Assembly: GCA_964616985.1 (NCBI GenBank)
Contig: CAZTVF010000008.1
Location: 8,294-72,293, forward strand
Length of the DNA: 64,000 nt
Direction: 5' to 3'
Origin: CAZTVF01 sp964616985
Lineage (GTDB): Bacteria > Planctomycetota > Phycisphaerae > SM23-33
Shown here: in pieces, positions 32,382 to 41,415 of the stretch
How positions within the stretch are numbered: the stretch's first letter is position 1
Layout: each line of letters begins with the position of its first letter
The notes under the pieces: generated by a model
What the model was told of the DNA's origin: nothing
What the model saw: only the letters and a program-made list of their open reading frames with translations
The model's database searches: none
Translations under genes and position numbers: made by a program

Positions 32382-32787
32382 GGTGCCACCCCCAAACTCG
32401 TTTGGGGGTGAGAACAACCACCGAGTCCGGTGCCTCACCAAACCCAGCCTCGTAGGGTGGGCAGGTCCGCCGCAGGCGAGACTCGCCGTGGCGAGCTTGC
32501 CCACCATTCCACGTGCCCCATTCATCATGGCGCTCTATGCGCTGGGGGCGAAGAAGCAGCGAACCGCAGAACCGCAGAACAAGGAATTTCGAATATCGAA
32601 GTGAAAGACAGTAGATCGGGGGTCTTTCCCTTCGGGGTTCTGCTGTTCAGTGTTCGGAGTTCTGCGGTTCGCTGCTTTTCGGTTGTCGCCGGCAGGTTCC
32701 GCGCGTGACGCACGCCTGCCCACCTACAGGCGGCATCTTCTCGTCCCCGCTAATCCGTGAAGAACCACGAGTTTGGGGGTGGCACCG
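32382..32787. mobile_element. Repeat cassette with one intact and one decayed hairpin end
   Basis: Left end: intact palindrome (32388-32409) with GGTGCC outside. Right end: only the GTTTGGGGGT arm (32771-32780) followed by GGCACCGAG, with a decayed left arm. The interior includes a GGTGGGCA/TGCCCACC inversion (about 32456-32503) and the inverted CGAACCGCAGAAC words. The 915-base gap 32334-33248 contains no gene. Confidence 0.5.
32555..32676. repeat. Inverted pair of CGAACCGCAGAAC words
   Basis: AGCAGCGAACCGCAGAAC (32555-32572) recurs perfectly inverted at 32659-32676. The left arm continues with a second tandem CGCAGAAC. The ~85 bases between include GGAATTTCGAATATCGAAG. Confidence 0.75.
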
Positions 32788-32797
32788 AGCAGGCCCC

Positions 32798-32847
32798 GGC
32801 ATGGTCACTTCAGTGACCTGCCTGCGGCAGGCAAGTCCATGCACCTC
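32798..32847 (+). repeat. 50-base dispersed word, copy B
   Basis: Inverted match to 11370-11419, 49 of 50 bases, placed just outside the right end of the 32382-32787 cassette. Confidence 0.8.
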
Positions 32848-32897
32848 AGACTCTCCACGACGCCCCGACCGCCATCACCGATCTGAATCTCACCTGT

Positions 32898-32943
32898 CTT
32901 CTGAATTCTCTGTGTTCTCTGTGCCTCTGTGGTCGAAGTCTTC
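32898..32943 (+). repeat. CTCTGTGTTCTCTG word, copy 1
   Basis: A 46-base C/T-rich segment built on CTCTGTG words, ending GAAGTCTTC. It recurs at 37071-37116 with about four differences, there inside a hairpin-bounded cassette. Both are in long gene-free gaps. Confidence 0.7.
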
Positions 32944-33248
32944 TTTCGATCGTTCAGCACGCCCCCCCGATTTCCCCTTGGCGTATCCCGGTGCGGGAGT
33001 ATAATGGCCGCATTCCCGCCTTCGGGCGAATGAGCGACCATGGACAAGCGTGAATACATTCAGGAGTCTTTGCGGGCAAGTGCCGGCCTTCGTGGCCTGG
33101 CCTCGCCCCGTGTATTTGCACGCCCCTCCCACCGCCGCCCCGCCGCGACCGTATCTTATTGGTATTGGTGCTGATCTCCCGGGCGGCCTGTCCAGTTCTG
33201 TGACAGTCGACTTCCCGAACTTCCCGTTCCCCTTACAGGAGCTTTGCC

Positions 33249-34268
33249 ATGATCGTCATTATGAAACCCGGAGCCAGTGATACACAGGTGCAGCACGTGG
33301 TGGACCTGATTCGCGAGTACGGCCTGAAGGACCATGTCATCCGCGGCACGGACCGCACGGTGGTAGCCTGCATCGGCGACAAGCGATCGGTCGACAAGTC
33401 GGCCATCGAGAACGCCCCGATGGTCGAGCGGATCGTGCCCATCCTGGCGCCGTACAAGATGGCCTCGCGCGAGGTGAAGAAGTCCCGCAGCGAGATCGCC
33501 ATCGGCCCCGCGGGTTTCACCCTCGGCGGGTCCAAGGTCGGCGTCATCGCCGGCCCCTGCTCCGTCGAAAGCCGCGACCAGATCCTCCGCACCGCCGATG
33601 CCGTCAAGGCCGCCGGCTGCGCGGGCCTCCGCGGCGGCGCGTTCAAGCCCCGCACCAGCCCCTATGCGTTCCAGGGCCTGGGCATCGAGGGCCTCAAGCT
33701 GCTGGCCGAGGCCCGCGAGAGAACCGGCCTGGCCATCTTCACCGAGGTCATCGGCCTCGAGCAGCTCGATGCCTGCGCCGAATACTCCGACGTGCTGCAG
33801 ATCGGCGCCCGCAACATGCAGCACTACCCGCTGCTGGAGGCCGTCGGCAAGATCAACAAGCCCGTGCTGCTCAAGCGCGGCATGAGCGCCAAGCTCGACG
33901 AGTTCCTGCTGGCCGCCGAGTACATCATCAACGCCGGCAACCCCAACGTCATCCTGTGCGAGCGCGGCATCCGCACGTTCGAGGACTACGTCCGCAACAC
34001 GCTGCCGCTGGCGGTGGTGCCCGAGCTGAACGAGCGGACGCACCTGCCCGTGGTGGTGGACCCCAGCCACGGCACCGGCCACGTGCACCTGGTGCCCGCG
34101 ATGTGCCGCGCCGCCATCGCCGCCGGCGCCGACGGCCTGATCATCGAATGCCACCCCGACCCCGAGCGCGCCAGCTCCGACGGCGCCCAGTCCCTCACCC
34201 CCGCCGCCCTCATGGACATGATGCCCACGCTTCGCAAGATCGCCCAGGCGGTGGGCCGGGAGATGTGA
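33249..34268 (+). CDS. aroF: 3-deoxy-7-phosphoheptulonate (DAHP) synthase
   Basis: First step of the shikimate pathway: phosphoenolpyruvate plus erythrose 4-phosphate. The 339-residue product has an N-terminal ferredoxin-like regulatory domain (residues 1-70, MIVIMKPGASDTQV) and a TIM barrel with GPCSVES, KPRTSPYAFQG, LKRGMSA, CERGIRTFE and DPSHGTGH, as in the type I-beta group typified by Thermotoga maritima, where the N-terminal domain gives feedback inhibition. Start ATG 33249 follows AGGAG. Monocistronic, next to comEC. Catalytic residues appear complete. Confidence 0.95.
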   Translation: MIVIMKPGASDTQVQHVVDLIREYGLKDHVIRGTDRTVVACIGDKRSVDKSAIENAPMVERIVPILAPYKMASREVKKSRSEIAIGPAGFTLGGSKVGVIAGPCSVESRDQILRTADAVKAAGCAGLRGGAFKPRTSPYAFQGLGIEGLKLLAEARERTGLAIFTEVIGLEQLDACAEYSDVLQIGARNMQHYPLLEAVGKINKPVLLKRGMSAKLDEFLLAAEYIINAGNPNVILCERGIRTFEDYVRNTLPLAVVPELNERTHLPVVVDPSHGTGHVHLVPAMCRAAIAAGADGLIIECHPDPERASSDGAQSLTPAALMDMMPTLRKIAQAVGREM

Positions 34269-34450
34269 GGCAGGAAGGCAATAGGCAATAGGCGAAGAGC
34301 TTCGCATCGGCGACGGCCCGGGCATCGCTCGCCTTTCGGCGCTGTTCGATCACGGCGGTGATCTAACTGGCGCCGAACGCGATCGACTCACTTCGCGCCG
34401 CTGACGCGACGCACTTCCTTTCGCCGATTGCCTTCTTTACAATCCCCCGC

Positions 34451-36976
34451 ATGGATCCAACTCCCAAGGGGCCCAGGCTCTATCGCATCCCGCTGGTGCC
34501 GATGGCGATTGCGCTGGCGGCGGGTGTTATTGCGGGGCGGTACGTGCCCCTGCCCACGGGCCTGTGGGCGGTGGCGGCGGCCGCGGGCCTCGTGACGGCA
34601 ATCGTCCTGTTCCGCCGCACACACTTGCACATCGCTGCATGTCTGTGCGCGCTGACGGCGGCTGCCGGCCTGGGCGCGGTGCACGTGCGGGTGGCCTACT
34701 TCTCGCTGCCCGAAAATCACATCGTCACCTTCACCGCCCCCGCGCGGACGCTGGCCACGCTTCGCGGCCGCATCATCACCGCGCCGCTCATCTTCGAGGC
34801 CGTGCCCTCCGCGACGCCCTCCTACCCGCGCCCGCCGCAGACCAGCTTCATCCTCGCCGCCGACCGCCTGGGCGACGAGCCCAACGCCGCCGCCGTCACC
34901 GGCATGGTCCGCGTCACGGTCGAGGAGGCCGACGCGCGGCTCGCCGCCGGCCAGCAGATCGAAATCCTCTGCTGGGTCGGCCGCTTCCGCCCACCCGCCA
35001 ACCCCGGCGAGCACGACTGGGCCGCCGCCGCTCGCGACAACGACATCCTGGTCTGGGCCAAGGCGCCCGCCGCCTCCGCCGTCACCGTGCTGGCCGGCGA
35101 CAGGCCGCCCTGGCACCAGCGCCTGCTGTGGCACATGCAGGCGGCCGCCATGGAGCATCTCGGCTCCGGCGACGACGACGTGCAGTCCACCCGCCTCCTG
35201 CAGGCCCTCATCGTCGGCCAGCGACACCCCGCCCTCCGCAAGCTCAACGAGCTCATGATGCAGGGCGGCATCGCGCACTACCTCAGCATCTCCGGCTCGC
35301 ACCTGGCCGTGTTCCTCAGCTTCGCCTACCTGCTGTGCCGCCTGCTGTCGCTCTCGCAGCGCCAGTCCGCCCTGGCCGTCCTCGTCGTCCTCGGCGCCTA
35401 CATCGCCCTGGCCGAAGCCAACGCGCCCCTGCTGCGATCGGCGATCATGGCCGCGGCGCTCTGCCTGGCCGCCATCTCGCGCCGCCAGTACAGCAGCCTC
35501 AACGCGATGGCCGCGGCGATGATTCTCCTGCTCGCCATCGATCCCATGGATCTCTTCTCCGCCGGCTTTCAGCTGAGCTTCGGCATCGTCGCGGGCCTGG
35601 TGCTGCTGCAGGAACCGGTGAAGCGCCTGCTGTTCGGCCGCTACCTCCGCCACCAGGGCCTCATGGTCTATCGCCAGGGCGGGCGCGTGCGCCGCTGGGT
35701 GGCACACACGCTGACGAGCTGGCTCATCGCGGGCGTCACCATGTCCGTCGCGGCCTCGATCGTCTCCACGCCGCTGGCGGCCTACCACTTCGGCCTGTTC
35801 AGCCCGTACGGCGTGCTGCTGACGTTCCTGCTGGCGCTGCCGATGACGGGCGTACTCGTGCCGGGCTATGTCGCGCTGGCCCTGGCGCCCCTGGCGCCCA
35901 ACCTTTCCGACGCGTTCGGCCGCCTGGCCACCACCGCCACCGCGGGCCTGGGCTGGCTGATCGCGCAGTCCGCGCGCCTGCCGGGCCTGTGCATCGAGCT
36001 CCGCCCCGTCGGCGTCCTGTGGACGGTCGGCTGCTACCTCGTGCTGGCGGCCTGGCTGTGGAGAAGGCGCCTGCCGGGCGGAACGCTCCTTGCCGGGGCG
36101 GGGGCGGCGCTCGTAATCGCCGGCACGGTGTGGACGCAGCTGCCCGCGACGCCGCCGCCGGCGGCCCAGCTGCACCTGCTGTCGGTGGGCGACGGCCAGT
36201 GCGCGGTCCTGCAATGCCCCACCGGGCCGGTGCATCTTTTCGACGCCGGCACGCGCAGCACGCTGGACGTGTGGCAGGAGGCGCTCAAGCCGTTCCTCCG
36301 CGCCCGCTCGCTGCCGGCCCCCGCCAGCGCCTTCATCTCGCATGCCAACACCGACCACTACAGCGCCGTCGCCGACATGGTCCGCGAAGGACGGCTCAAA
36401 CGCGTGTACCTCAATGAATATTTCTCGCTCGATCCGAACCTCGCCAAGATCGACTCCGTCGCCGCGGCCTTCCTGGAACTGCTCGACCGCCAGCGCGTCG
36501 AGGTGATCCGCATCGCCGCGGGCGACACCGTCGATCTCGACCCCCGCACCCGCGTGGAAGTGCTCTGGCCGCCGCGAGGCCCCAGGGCCGGCCTCACCGT
36601 GAACGACACCTCGCTGGTGCTCCGCGTCACGTGCGACGGCCGCAGCGTCATCATCCCCGGCGACGTTGCCGCCGTCGGCGAGGCCGCCCTTTCGCAGGCG
36701 CCCGTCCCACGCGCCGACGCGCTGGTGCTGCCGCATCATGGCGGCTGGACCGATTCGCTCCCCGCCTTCGTCGCCGCGGTCGCGCCGAAGTTCTGCCTCG
36801 TCAGCCGCTCGCGCGACCTCCAGCCGCCCGCCCGCGGCAAGGACGCCGCCGAGCCGTTCTATTCCCGCCTGCAGTCGCAGGCCGGCTATCGCTGCACCGC
36901 CCACGACGGCTGGATCGAGCTCACCTTCGGCCGCGGCGAACTCTCCATCCGCACCTCTCGCGATCGTAAGCACTAG
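34451..36976 (+). CDS. comEC: ComEC/Rec2 DNA-uptake channel
   Basis: Inner-membrane channel for single-stranded DNA import in natural transformation, 841 residues. N-terminal membrane segments and an OB-like soluble domain (~30-220) are followed by the multi-spanning competence domain (~250-540; HYLSISGSHLAVFLSF is typical). A C-terminal metallo-beta-lactamase-like domain (~575-830) carries SHANTDHYS in place of the usual HxHxDH, then LPHHGG. Length is normal for the family. Start ATG 34451 has only a weak upstream signal. No other competence genes are in the window. The organism may be transformable; this gene alone does not prove it. Confidence 0.9.
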   Translation: MDPTPKGPRLYRIPLVPMAIALAAGVIAGRYVPLPTGLWAVAAAAGLVTAIVLFRRTHLHIAACLCALTAAAGLGAVHVRVAYFSLPENHIVTFTAPARTLATLRGRIITAPLIFEAVPSATPSYPRPPQTSFILAADRLGDEPNAAAVTGMVRVTVEEADARLAAGQQIEILCWVGRFRPPANPGEHDWAAAARDNDILVWAKAPAASAVTVLAGDRPPWHQRLLWHMQAAAMEHLGSGDDDVQSTRLLQALIVGQRHPALRKLNELMMQGGIAHYLSISGSHLAVFLSFAYLLCRLLSLSQRQSALAVLVVLGAYIALAEANAPLLRSAIMAAALCLAAISRRQYSSLNAMAAAMILLLAIDPMDLFSAGFQLSFGIVAGLVLLQEPVKRLLFGRYLRHQGLMVYRQGGRVRRWVAHTLTSWLIAGVTMSVAASIVSTPLAAYHFGLFSPYGVLLTFLLALPMTGVLVPGYVALALAPLAPNLSDAFGRLATTATAGLGWLIAQSARLPGLCIELRPVGVLWTVGCYLVLAAWLWRRRLPGGTLLAGAGAALVIAGTVWTQLPATPPPAAQLHLLSVGDGQCAVLQCPTGPVHLFDAGTRSTLDVWQEALKPFLRARSLPAPASAFISHANTDHYSAVADMVREGRLKRVYLNEYFSLDPNLAKIDSVAAAFLELLDRQRVEVIRIAAGDTVDLDPRTRVEVLWPPRGPRAGLTVNDTSLVLRVTCDGRSVIIPGDVAAVGEAALSQAPVPRADALVLPHHGGWTDSLPAFVAAVAPKFCLVSRSRDLQPPARGKDAAEPFYSRLQSQAGYRCTAHDGWIELTFGRGELSIRTSRDRKH

Positions 36977-37000
36977 TCTTCATTGTCATGTTGCCCTCTC

Positions 37001-37192
37001 GGTGCCACCCCCAAACTTGTTTGGGGGTGCGAACAACCACCGACTCCCCAGGTGTCATCGCCCCCCGCTGCTTCTGGAATTCCTCTGTGTTCTCTGCGCC
37101 TCTGTGGGAAGTCTTCCCGGATCGCCATGCACGGCCAGACGATTGGACTCGGTGCCGCCTACTCACCCCCAAACAAGTTTGGGGGTGGCACC
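37001..37192. mobile_element. Repeat cassette with two intact inverted hairpins
   Basis: Palindromes at 37007-37028 and 37165-37186 face each other, with GGTGCC outermost left and GGCACC outermost right, 192 bases overall. The interior contains copy 2 of the CTCTGTG word (37071-37116). It is the cleanest of the three cassettes and fills most of the 319-base gap after comEC; no gene is present. Confidence 0.65.
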
Positions 37193-37295
37193 GAGCACGG
37201 CAGCACCAGCCGGTCACCGAAACCCGGCGCGCCATTGACACCGCCGCGGGGAAACGTCACGATGCCCTGGGCATTGAATACCCAAGGAGAAGTCG

Positions 37296-38465
37296 ATGTA
37301 TCGTCCTGATTACGTCTATCCCGACAACGCAGCCAAGCAGGCCCTGTTCGATGCCAAGGTCAAGCCGCGCGTCCTGTGTCGCTGGGGCGGCAACAGCCGC
37401 GTGGTCGTGCTCGACCCGGCCCTGAATCCCGAGGGCTACACCTACGAGCAGATGCTCAACGATCCGACCGTGCCGCCGATCATGCAGTCGCGGTTCGACG
37501 AGTACTGGAACACCACCGTCGCCAGGACGTGCGACATGATCGAGAGGCTGCCCGACGAGTGGGGCCTTTCCGTCGAGTATCACAACACGTACGACCCCGC
37601 GTACTTCGGCGGCAAGGTTCACTACCTCGACGGCCAGGTGCCCACCTGCCACCCGTTCCTCACCCTCGACGACGTGGACGAGTTCATGCGGCAGGATTAT
37701 TCCAAGCCGCTGGAGAACCCGTACATCAAGGATCGCCTCCGCTTCCGCGATGAACTCATCAAGGCGTCGGCGGACTTCAAATACCTCGGGCGCAAGGGCA
37801 AGGTGCTTCACTTCACGCTGGGGTTCGACGGCCCGCTGACGGTGGCGTACATGCTGTTCGGCGAGGACATCTTCATGCTGCTGGCGGCCGAACCGGAAAA
37901 GGCGAAGAAGCTGATGATGTTCATCACCCAGGCCGCCATCGTCCGCAACGAGGCACTGAACGAATTGGCCGGGCGGCCGAAGATCGCCTCCGACGGCGGG
38001 CTGGCCGACGACGCGATCCAGCTCATCAGCACGAAGATGTACGAAGATTTGATCCTGCCATCGCACGAGTTCTGGTACGCGCACGGATCCAAGGCGGCCG
38101 CCGGCAGCGGCAGCCGCGGCATGCACTGCTGCGGCGACGGCACGCGGCATTTCAAGACGATCGCCGAGAAGCTCGGCCTGTCGTACTTCGACACGGGCTT
38201 TCCCGTCGACTTCGGTTGGCTGCGCAGCCAGCTGGGCGAGGGCGTCCACATCTCCGGCGGGCCGCCGATCCACATGTTCACCGGCAGCCGCCCCGAGCAG
38301 CTGTTCGACTACACCCGCGACCTGCTTCAATCGGGCATCCTCGCCGGCCGCCGCTTCGGCCTCCGCGAAGGCAACAACATGCCCCCGCAGGTGCCGCTGG
38401 AGAACATGCGCGCCGTCTACCAGGCCTGCCTGGAGTACGGGTGGTTCGAGGGCAAGAACGCGTAG
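37296..38465 (+). CDS. Uroporphyrinogen decarboxylase (URO-D) superfamily protein
   Basis: A 389-residue cytoplasmic protein with the URO-D TIM-barrel look: the middle GFDGPLTVAYMLFGED, and near the C-terminus a metal-type motif MHCCGDGTRHF and then VDFGWLRSQLG. Many members in this phylum are not heme enzymes but relatives of corrinoid methyltransferases (MtaA/CmuA type) or are uncharacterised. No heme, methanol or corrinoid gene is adjacent, so no reaction can be claimed. Start ATG 37296 follows AAGGAG with good spacing. Preceded by a repeat cassette, followed by the convergent malic enzyme gene. A second family member lies at 53062. Confidence 0.8.
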   Translation: MYRPDYVYPDNAAKQALFDAKVKPRVLCRWGGNSRVVVLDPALNPEGYTYEQMLNDPTVPPIMQSRFDEYWNTTVARTCDMIERLPDEWGLSVEYHNTYDPAYFGGKVHYLDGQVPTCHPFLTLDDVDEFMRQDYSKPLENPYIKDRLRFRDELIKASADFKYLGRKGKVLHFTLGFDGPLTVAYMLFGEDIFMLLAAEPEKAKKLMMFITQAAIVRNEALNELAGRPKIASDGGLADDAIQLISTKMYEDLILPSHEFWYAHGSKAAAGSGSRGMHCCGDGTRHFKTIAEKLGLSYFDTGFPVDFGWLRSQLGEGVHISGGPPIHMFTGSRPEQLFDYTRDLLQSGILAGRRFGLREGNNMPPQVPLENMRAVYQACLEYGWFEGKNA

Positions 38466-38507
38466 AGCCGAAGCCGAAGAGCGCCGAGCCACAGATTCCG
38501 TTGTGAT

Positions 38508-38520
38508 GATGAACTACTAG
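38508..38520. repeat. Solo end of the MITE-like element
   Basis: GATGAACTACTAG here is the inverted copy of the CTAGTAGTTCATC end of the 16048 element, and the sequence continues with similar bases (ACAACGGAAT versus ACAATCGAAT). It overlaps the malic enzyme stop codon. It may be a remnant left by deletion or a partial copy. Confidence 0.45.
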
Positions 38521-39920
38521 ACCACCAGCGGCGTGCCGGGGCCGGCGGCGTTCTTGACGGCGTCGGCGGCGGCGGTGTGCGTGGCGGGGTCCATCATCTC
38601 GGGCATCAGGGCATCGCCCTTGACCTGGTCGGCCAGCGCCTTGGCCGTGGCCATCAGCATCTCCATCGTGATCACCGAGGCCCGGCAATCGAGCGAGCCG
38701 CGGAACATGCCGGGATAGGCCAGGGCGTTGTTCATCATGCGGCCGTCGGCGGCGACGGAGGCCCCGGCCTCGTACGCGTCCGTCACGGAGATCTCGCTGA
38801 CCGGGTTGGCCAGCGCGAAGATGATCGGGTCCTTCGCCATCGACAGCACCATCTCCTTGGAGACGATGTTGGCCTGGCTGACGCCGATGAACAGGTCGCG
38901 GCCCTTCATGACTTCGCTCAGCGTGCCCTTGGCGCCTTCCTTGTTCGTCCGCGCGGCCAGGGCTTCCTTCTCGCTGTTCATGCCCTGCTGGCGGCCGCGA
39001 TAGATCGCGCCCGTGCGGTCCACCAGGACCACGTCGGCGATGCCCGCGCGGTAGAGCACGTCGGCGATGGCCGTGCCGGCCGCCCCGGCGCCGCTCATCA
39101 CGCAGCGGAGGTTGCCGATCTTCTTGCCCGTCTTTTTCAGCGCGCTGTACAGGCCCGCCAGCACCACGGTGGCCGTGCCGTGCTGGTCGTCGTGCATCAC
39201 CGGGATGGGCAGGCGCTTGTCGAGCTCGCGAGTGATCTTGAAGCACTCGGGGGCGGCGACGTCCTCAACCTGGATCGCCCCGAAGCCGCACGCGAGCTTC
39301 TCCATCACGTTGATGAACTCGTCGGCGTCGTGCGTGTCGATCAGCACGGGCTCGGCCGAGATCTTCGCGAATTCCCAGAAGATCGCGCTCTTGCCTTCCA
39401 TGACGGGCAGGCCGGCGAGGCAGCCGATGTCGCCTAGGCCCAGGATGGCCGTGCCGTTGGTGCAGATGGCGACCTTGTTGGCGATGTTGGTGTAATCGCG
39501 GGCGAGGGCGGGTGTGGCTTCGATGGCCTTGCACACGCGGGCCACGCCCGGCGTGTAGACGATGCGGAGGTCGGTGTTGGAGCGGATGGGCGTGCGGCTG
39601 CGCATCTCGCACGCGCCGCCGCGATGGCTTTCCATGGCCATGTCCAGCACGTGCACGATCTGGACGCCCGCGATGGCGGCCACGGCCGAGCGGATCTTGC
39701 CCATGAGGTCGTCGCTGGACAGCAGCGTGAAGTCGTAGACGATGCTGCCGGCCTCGTCGGCCTCGGCCAGCGTGATCTGCTGGACCTTGGAGGTGGTCTC
39801 CGTCGCCGCGGCGACGATCTTGGCCACGGCGGCGTCGAGCGCCTTGGGCTCGATCTTGACGCGGAGCGCGAACACGACGGTCCTGCCGAAACGATCCTGC
39901 AGCGCCTGCAACGATGCCAT
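38517..39920 (-). CDS. NAD(P)-dependent malic enzyme with ACT-like N-terminus
   Basis: Oxidative decarboxylation of malate to pyruvate, 467 residues. The first ~95 residues look like an ACT-type regulatory domain (FALRVKIEPKALDAAVAKIV); then the malic enzyme domain with YTPGVARVCKAI, KVAICTNGTAILGLGD, the metal-ligand segment PVMHDDQHGTA, and NAD site SGAGAAGTAIAD. ACT-bearing malic enzymes are known in bacteria and suggest amino-acid control. Start ATG 39920 follows AGGAGA. Divergent from the acyltransferase gene, 35 bases apart. The stop codon lies inside a repeat remnant. Confidence 0.93.
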   Translation of the reverse strand: MASLQALQDRFGRTVVFALRVKIEPKALDAAVAKIVAAATETTSKVQQITLAEADEAGSIVYDFTLLSSDDLMGKIRSAVAAIAGVQIVHVLDMAMESHRGGACEMRSRTPIRSNTDLRIVYTPGVARVCKAIEATPALARDYTNIANKVAICTNGTAILGLGDIGCLAGLPVMEGKSAIFWEFAKISAEPVLIDTHDADEFINVMEKLACGFGAIQVEDVAAPECFKITRELDKRLPIPVMHDDQHGTATVVLAGLYSALKKTGKKIGNLRCVMSGAGAAGTAIADVLYRAGIADVVLVDRTGAIYRGRQQGMNSEKEALAARTNKEGAKGTLSEVMKGRDLFIGVSQANIVSKEMVLSMAKDPIIFALANPVSEISVTDAYEAGASVAADGRMMNNALAYPGMFRGSLDCRASVITMEMLMATAKALADQVKGDALMPEMMDPATHTAAADAVKNAAGPGTPLVV

Positions 39921-39955
39921 CTGACTTCTCCTGTAAGGGTGAAGGGGGGATTATA

Positions 39956-41185
39956 ATGCAGGTCATGAACGATCACCAGACGCTGTTTGACGCGATGAAG
40001 ATGACGCCCGACGTGACGGTGCTGCAGGCGTGGGCGACGGCGAAGACACTGCCGATGCCGCCGGCCCAGCAGTGGCTGGCGCCCCAGCGCCTGGCGGCCG
40101 CGTGTCGCATGCTGAAGTTCGCCGATGAGACGGCTGCTGCGTGCCTGCGGTGCGCGGCGTGGGTCGCGGCGAACGACGCGGCAGTGCGCTTTGCCTGGCT
40201 GGCGCGGTGCAGGCTGTTTCCCATCGCCCACCAGCACGCATGCGCGAGGGCACACTGGCCTGTCGTGCCGGCTGAACTGGGCGAGGAGGCGGGCCTGCTG
40301 TACGCGGTGGTGCTGCTGTCGGGCCTGGAGGACACGCTGGCGGCCAACCGTGCCCGCGGCGTCGCCGACGCGATCACCATCGAGACGCTGGACGACCTGG
40401 AGCTCTGGACGCTGGAGAAGCGGCGTGCGTGCGGCCGCTGGGGCTTCGACAACATCAGCTGGCTCGCCGGGCACTTCAGCGGGAAGCTTTTTCGCCTGGG
40501 CCGGCTGCAGTTTGAGCCCAGCCTGTTCGAGCTCGACTTCACCGTTTACCGCGACACCCTGGACGGGCACGTGATGGCCCTGGCCAACGACGGCGGGCGG
40601 TTCCGCACGGACGGCCAGTTCGATGGGGCCGACGGCGTCAACTCGGCCAGCGTGTGGACGGCGACGCTGCGCGAGGTGGGCGACGCGGTGATCGGGCACC
40701 CGCTTTCGCCGCGCGGCAACGTGCTGCGCCAGGCGGTGACGCTGCAGACCGGCCGCTGGCAGCGGCAGTGCGGCAAAGGTGACGCGGCGTTGTTCGTGCA
40801 CATCCCGGCGGGCTGGCGTTGCGGCCCGCTCGACGCCGCCGCCGTCGAGCAGTCGCTGGGGCAGGCGGAGGAATTCTTCCCCCGCCACTTCGCCGAGCAC
40901 ACCTACCGCGCAATGATGACGGTGACGTGGCTGCTCGATGGGCAGTTGGCCGAGCACCTGTCGCCCGAAAGCAACATCGTAAAGTTCCAGACGTTTTTCC
41001 AACTCGCCCCCGTCGCCGGCGCCAGCGACCGCCAGACGATCGAGCGCGCCTTCGGTCGCGATTTCCCCGGCTGGGAGGCCGCGCCGCAGGACACGGCCTT
41101 GCGGCGGGCGCTGGTGGCACACGTCCGCGCGGGCGGGCGCTGGCGCAACGGCGGCGGGTTTCGTCTTCGCCGTGCGCCCGCCTGA
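39956..41185 (+). CDS. Acyltransferase domain-containing protein (GNAT-like C-terminus)
   Basis: A 409-residue cytoplasmic protein resembling bacterial proteins with an N-acyltransferase N-terminal domain and a GNAT-like C-terminal domain. The latter match is seen in FRLGRLQFE and, after a gap, FHIP-type and FFPRHFAEHTYRAMMTVTWLLDGQL, with a conserved SNIVKFQTFF. Reaction unknown. ATG 39956 follows GAAGGGGGGA at normal spacing; an in-frame ATG three codons on (39965) is the alternative. Divergent from malic enzyme. A MITE-like element (41212-41358) follows its stop. Confidence 0.72.
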   Translation: MQVMNDHQTLFDAMKMTPDVTVLQAWATAKTLPMPPAQQWLAPQRLAAACRMLKFADETAAACLRCAAWVAANDAAVRFAWLARCRLFPIAHQHACARAHWPVVPAELGEEAGLLYAVVLLSGLEDTLAANRARGVADAITIETLDDLELWTLEKRRACGRWGFDNISWLAGHFSGKLFRLGRLQFEPSLFELDFTVYRDTLDGHVMALANDGGRFRTDGQFDGADGVNSASVWTATLREVGDAVIGHPLSPRGNVLRQAVTLQTGRWQRQCGKGDAALFVHIPAGWRCGPLDAAAVEQSLGQAEEFFPRHFAEHTYRAMMTVTWLLDGQLAEHLSPESNIVKFQTFFQLAPVAGASDRQTIERAFGRDFPGWEAAPQDTALRRALVAHVRAGGRWRNGGGFRLRRAPA

Positions 41186-41211
41186 TGCTATTCCCCTCCT
41201 ATGATGGTTGA

Positions 41212-41358
41212 AGTAGTTCATCGCAACCAAACATGCGAGTACGTCTGGCGGCGGCTTGCCGTTCGGCGCTGTCAGATATGGGCGACACCGGGGCTTCTAC
41301 AGCGCCGAACGGGCAAGCCGCCGTCAGAGCCTTACTCCAGTTCAACCGTGGACGACTA
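41212..41358. mobile_element. MITE-like palindromic element, copy 2
   Basis: Outer arms (AGTAGTTCATC at the left, GACGACTA at the right) match copy 1 in the same orientation, but the loop between the CGGCTTGCC...GGCAAGCCG arms is the reverse complement of the copy 1 loop. About 147 bases long. Between the acyltransferase and lipoprotein genes. Confidence 0.72.
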
Positions 41359-41415
41359 TGGGCAACTGCGAAAGATGAGCAGCAGGCAGACCCCGTAGGC
41401 AAGAAAGGGAATCGC

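Noticed and set aside
32334..33248. Short open frames in the 915-base gap
   Set aside because: They run through repeats, lack ribosome-binding sites and change frame across the palindrome; none resembles a protein family.
37296..38465. HemE (heme biosynthesis uroporphyrinogen decarboxylase)
   Set aside because: No heme genes nearby, a Cys/His metal motif typical of methyltransferase relatives, and a second family member in the window.
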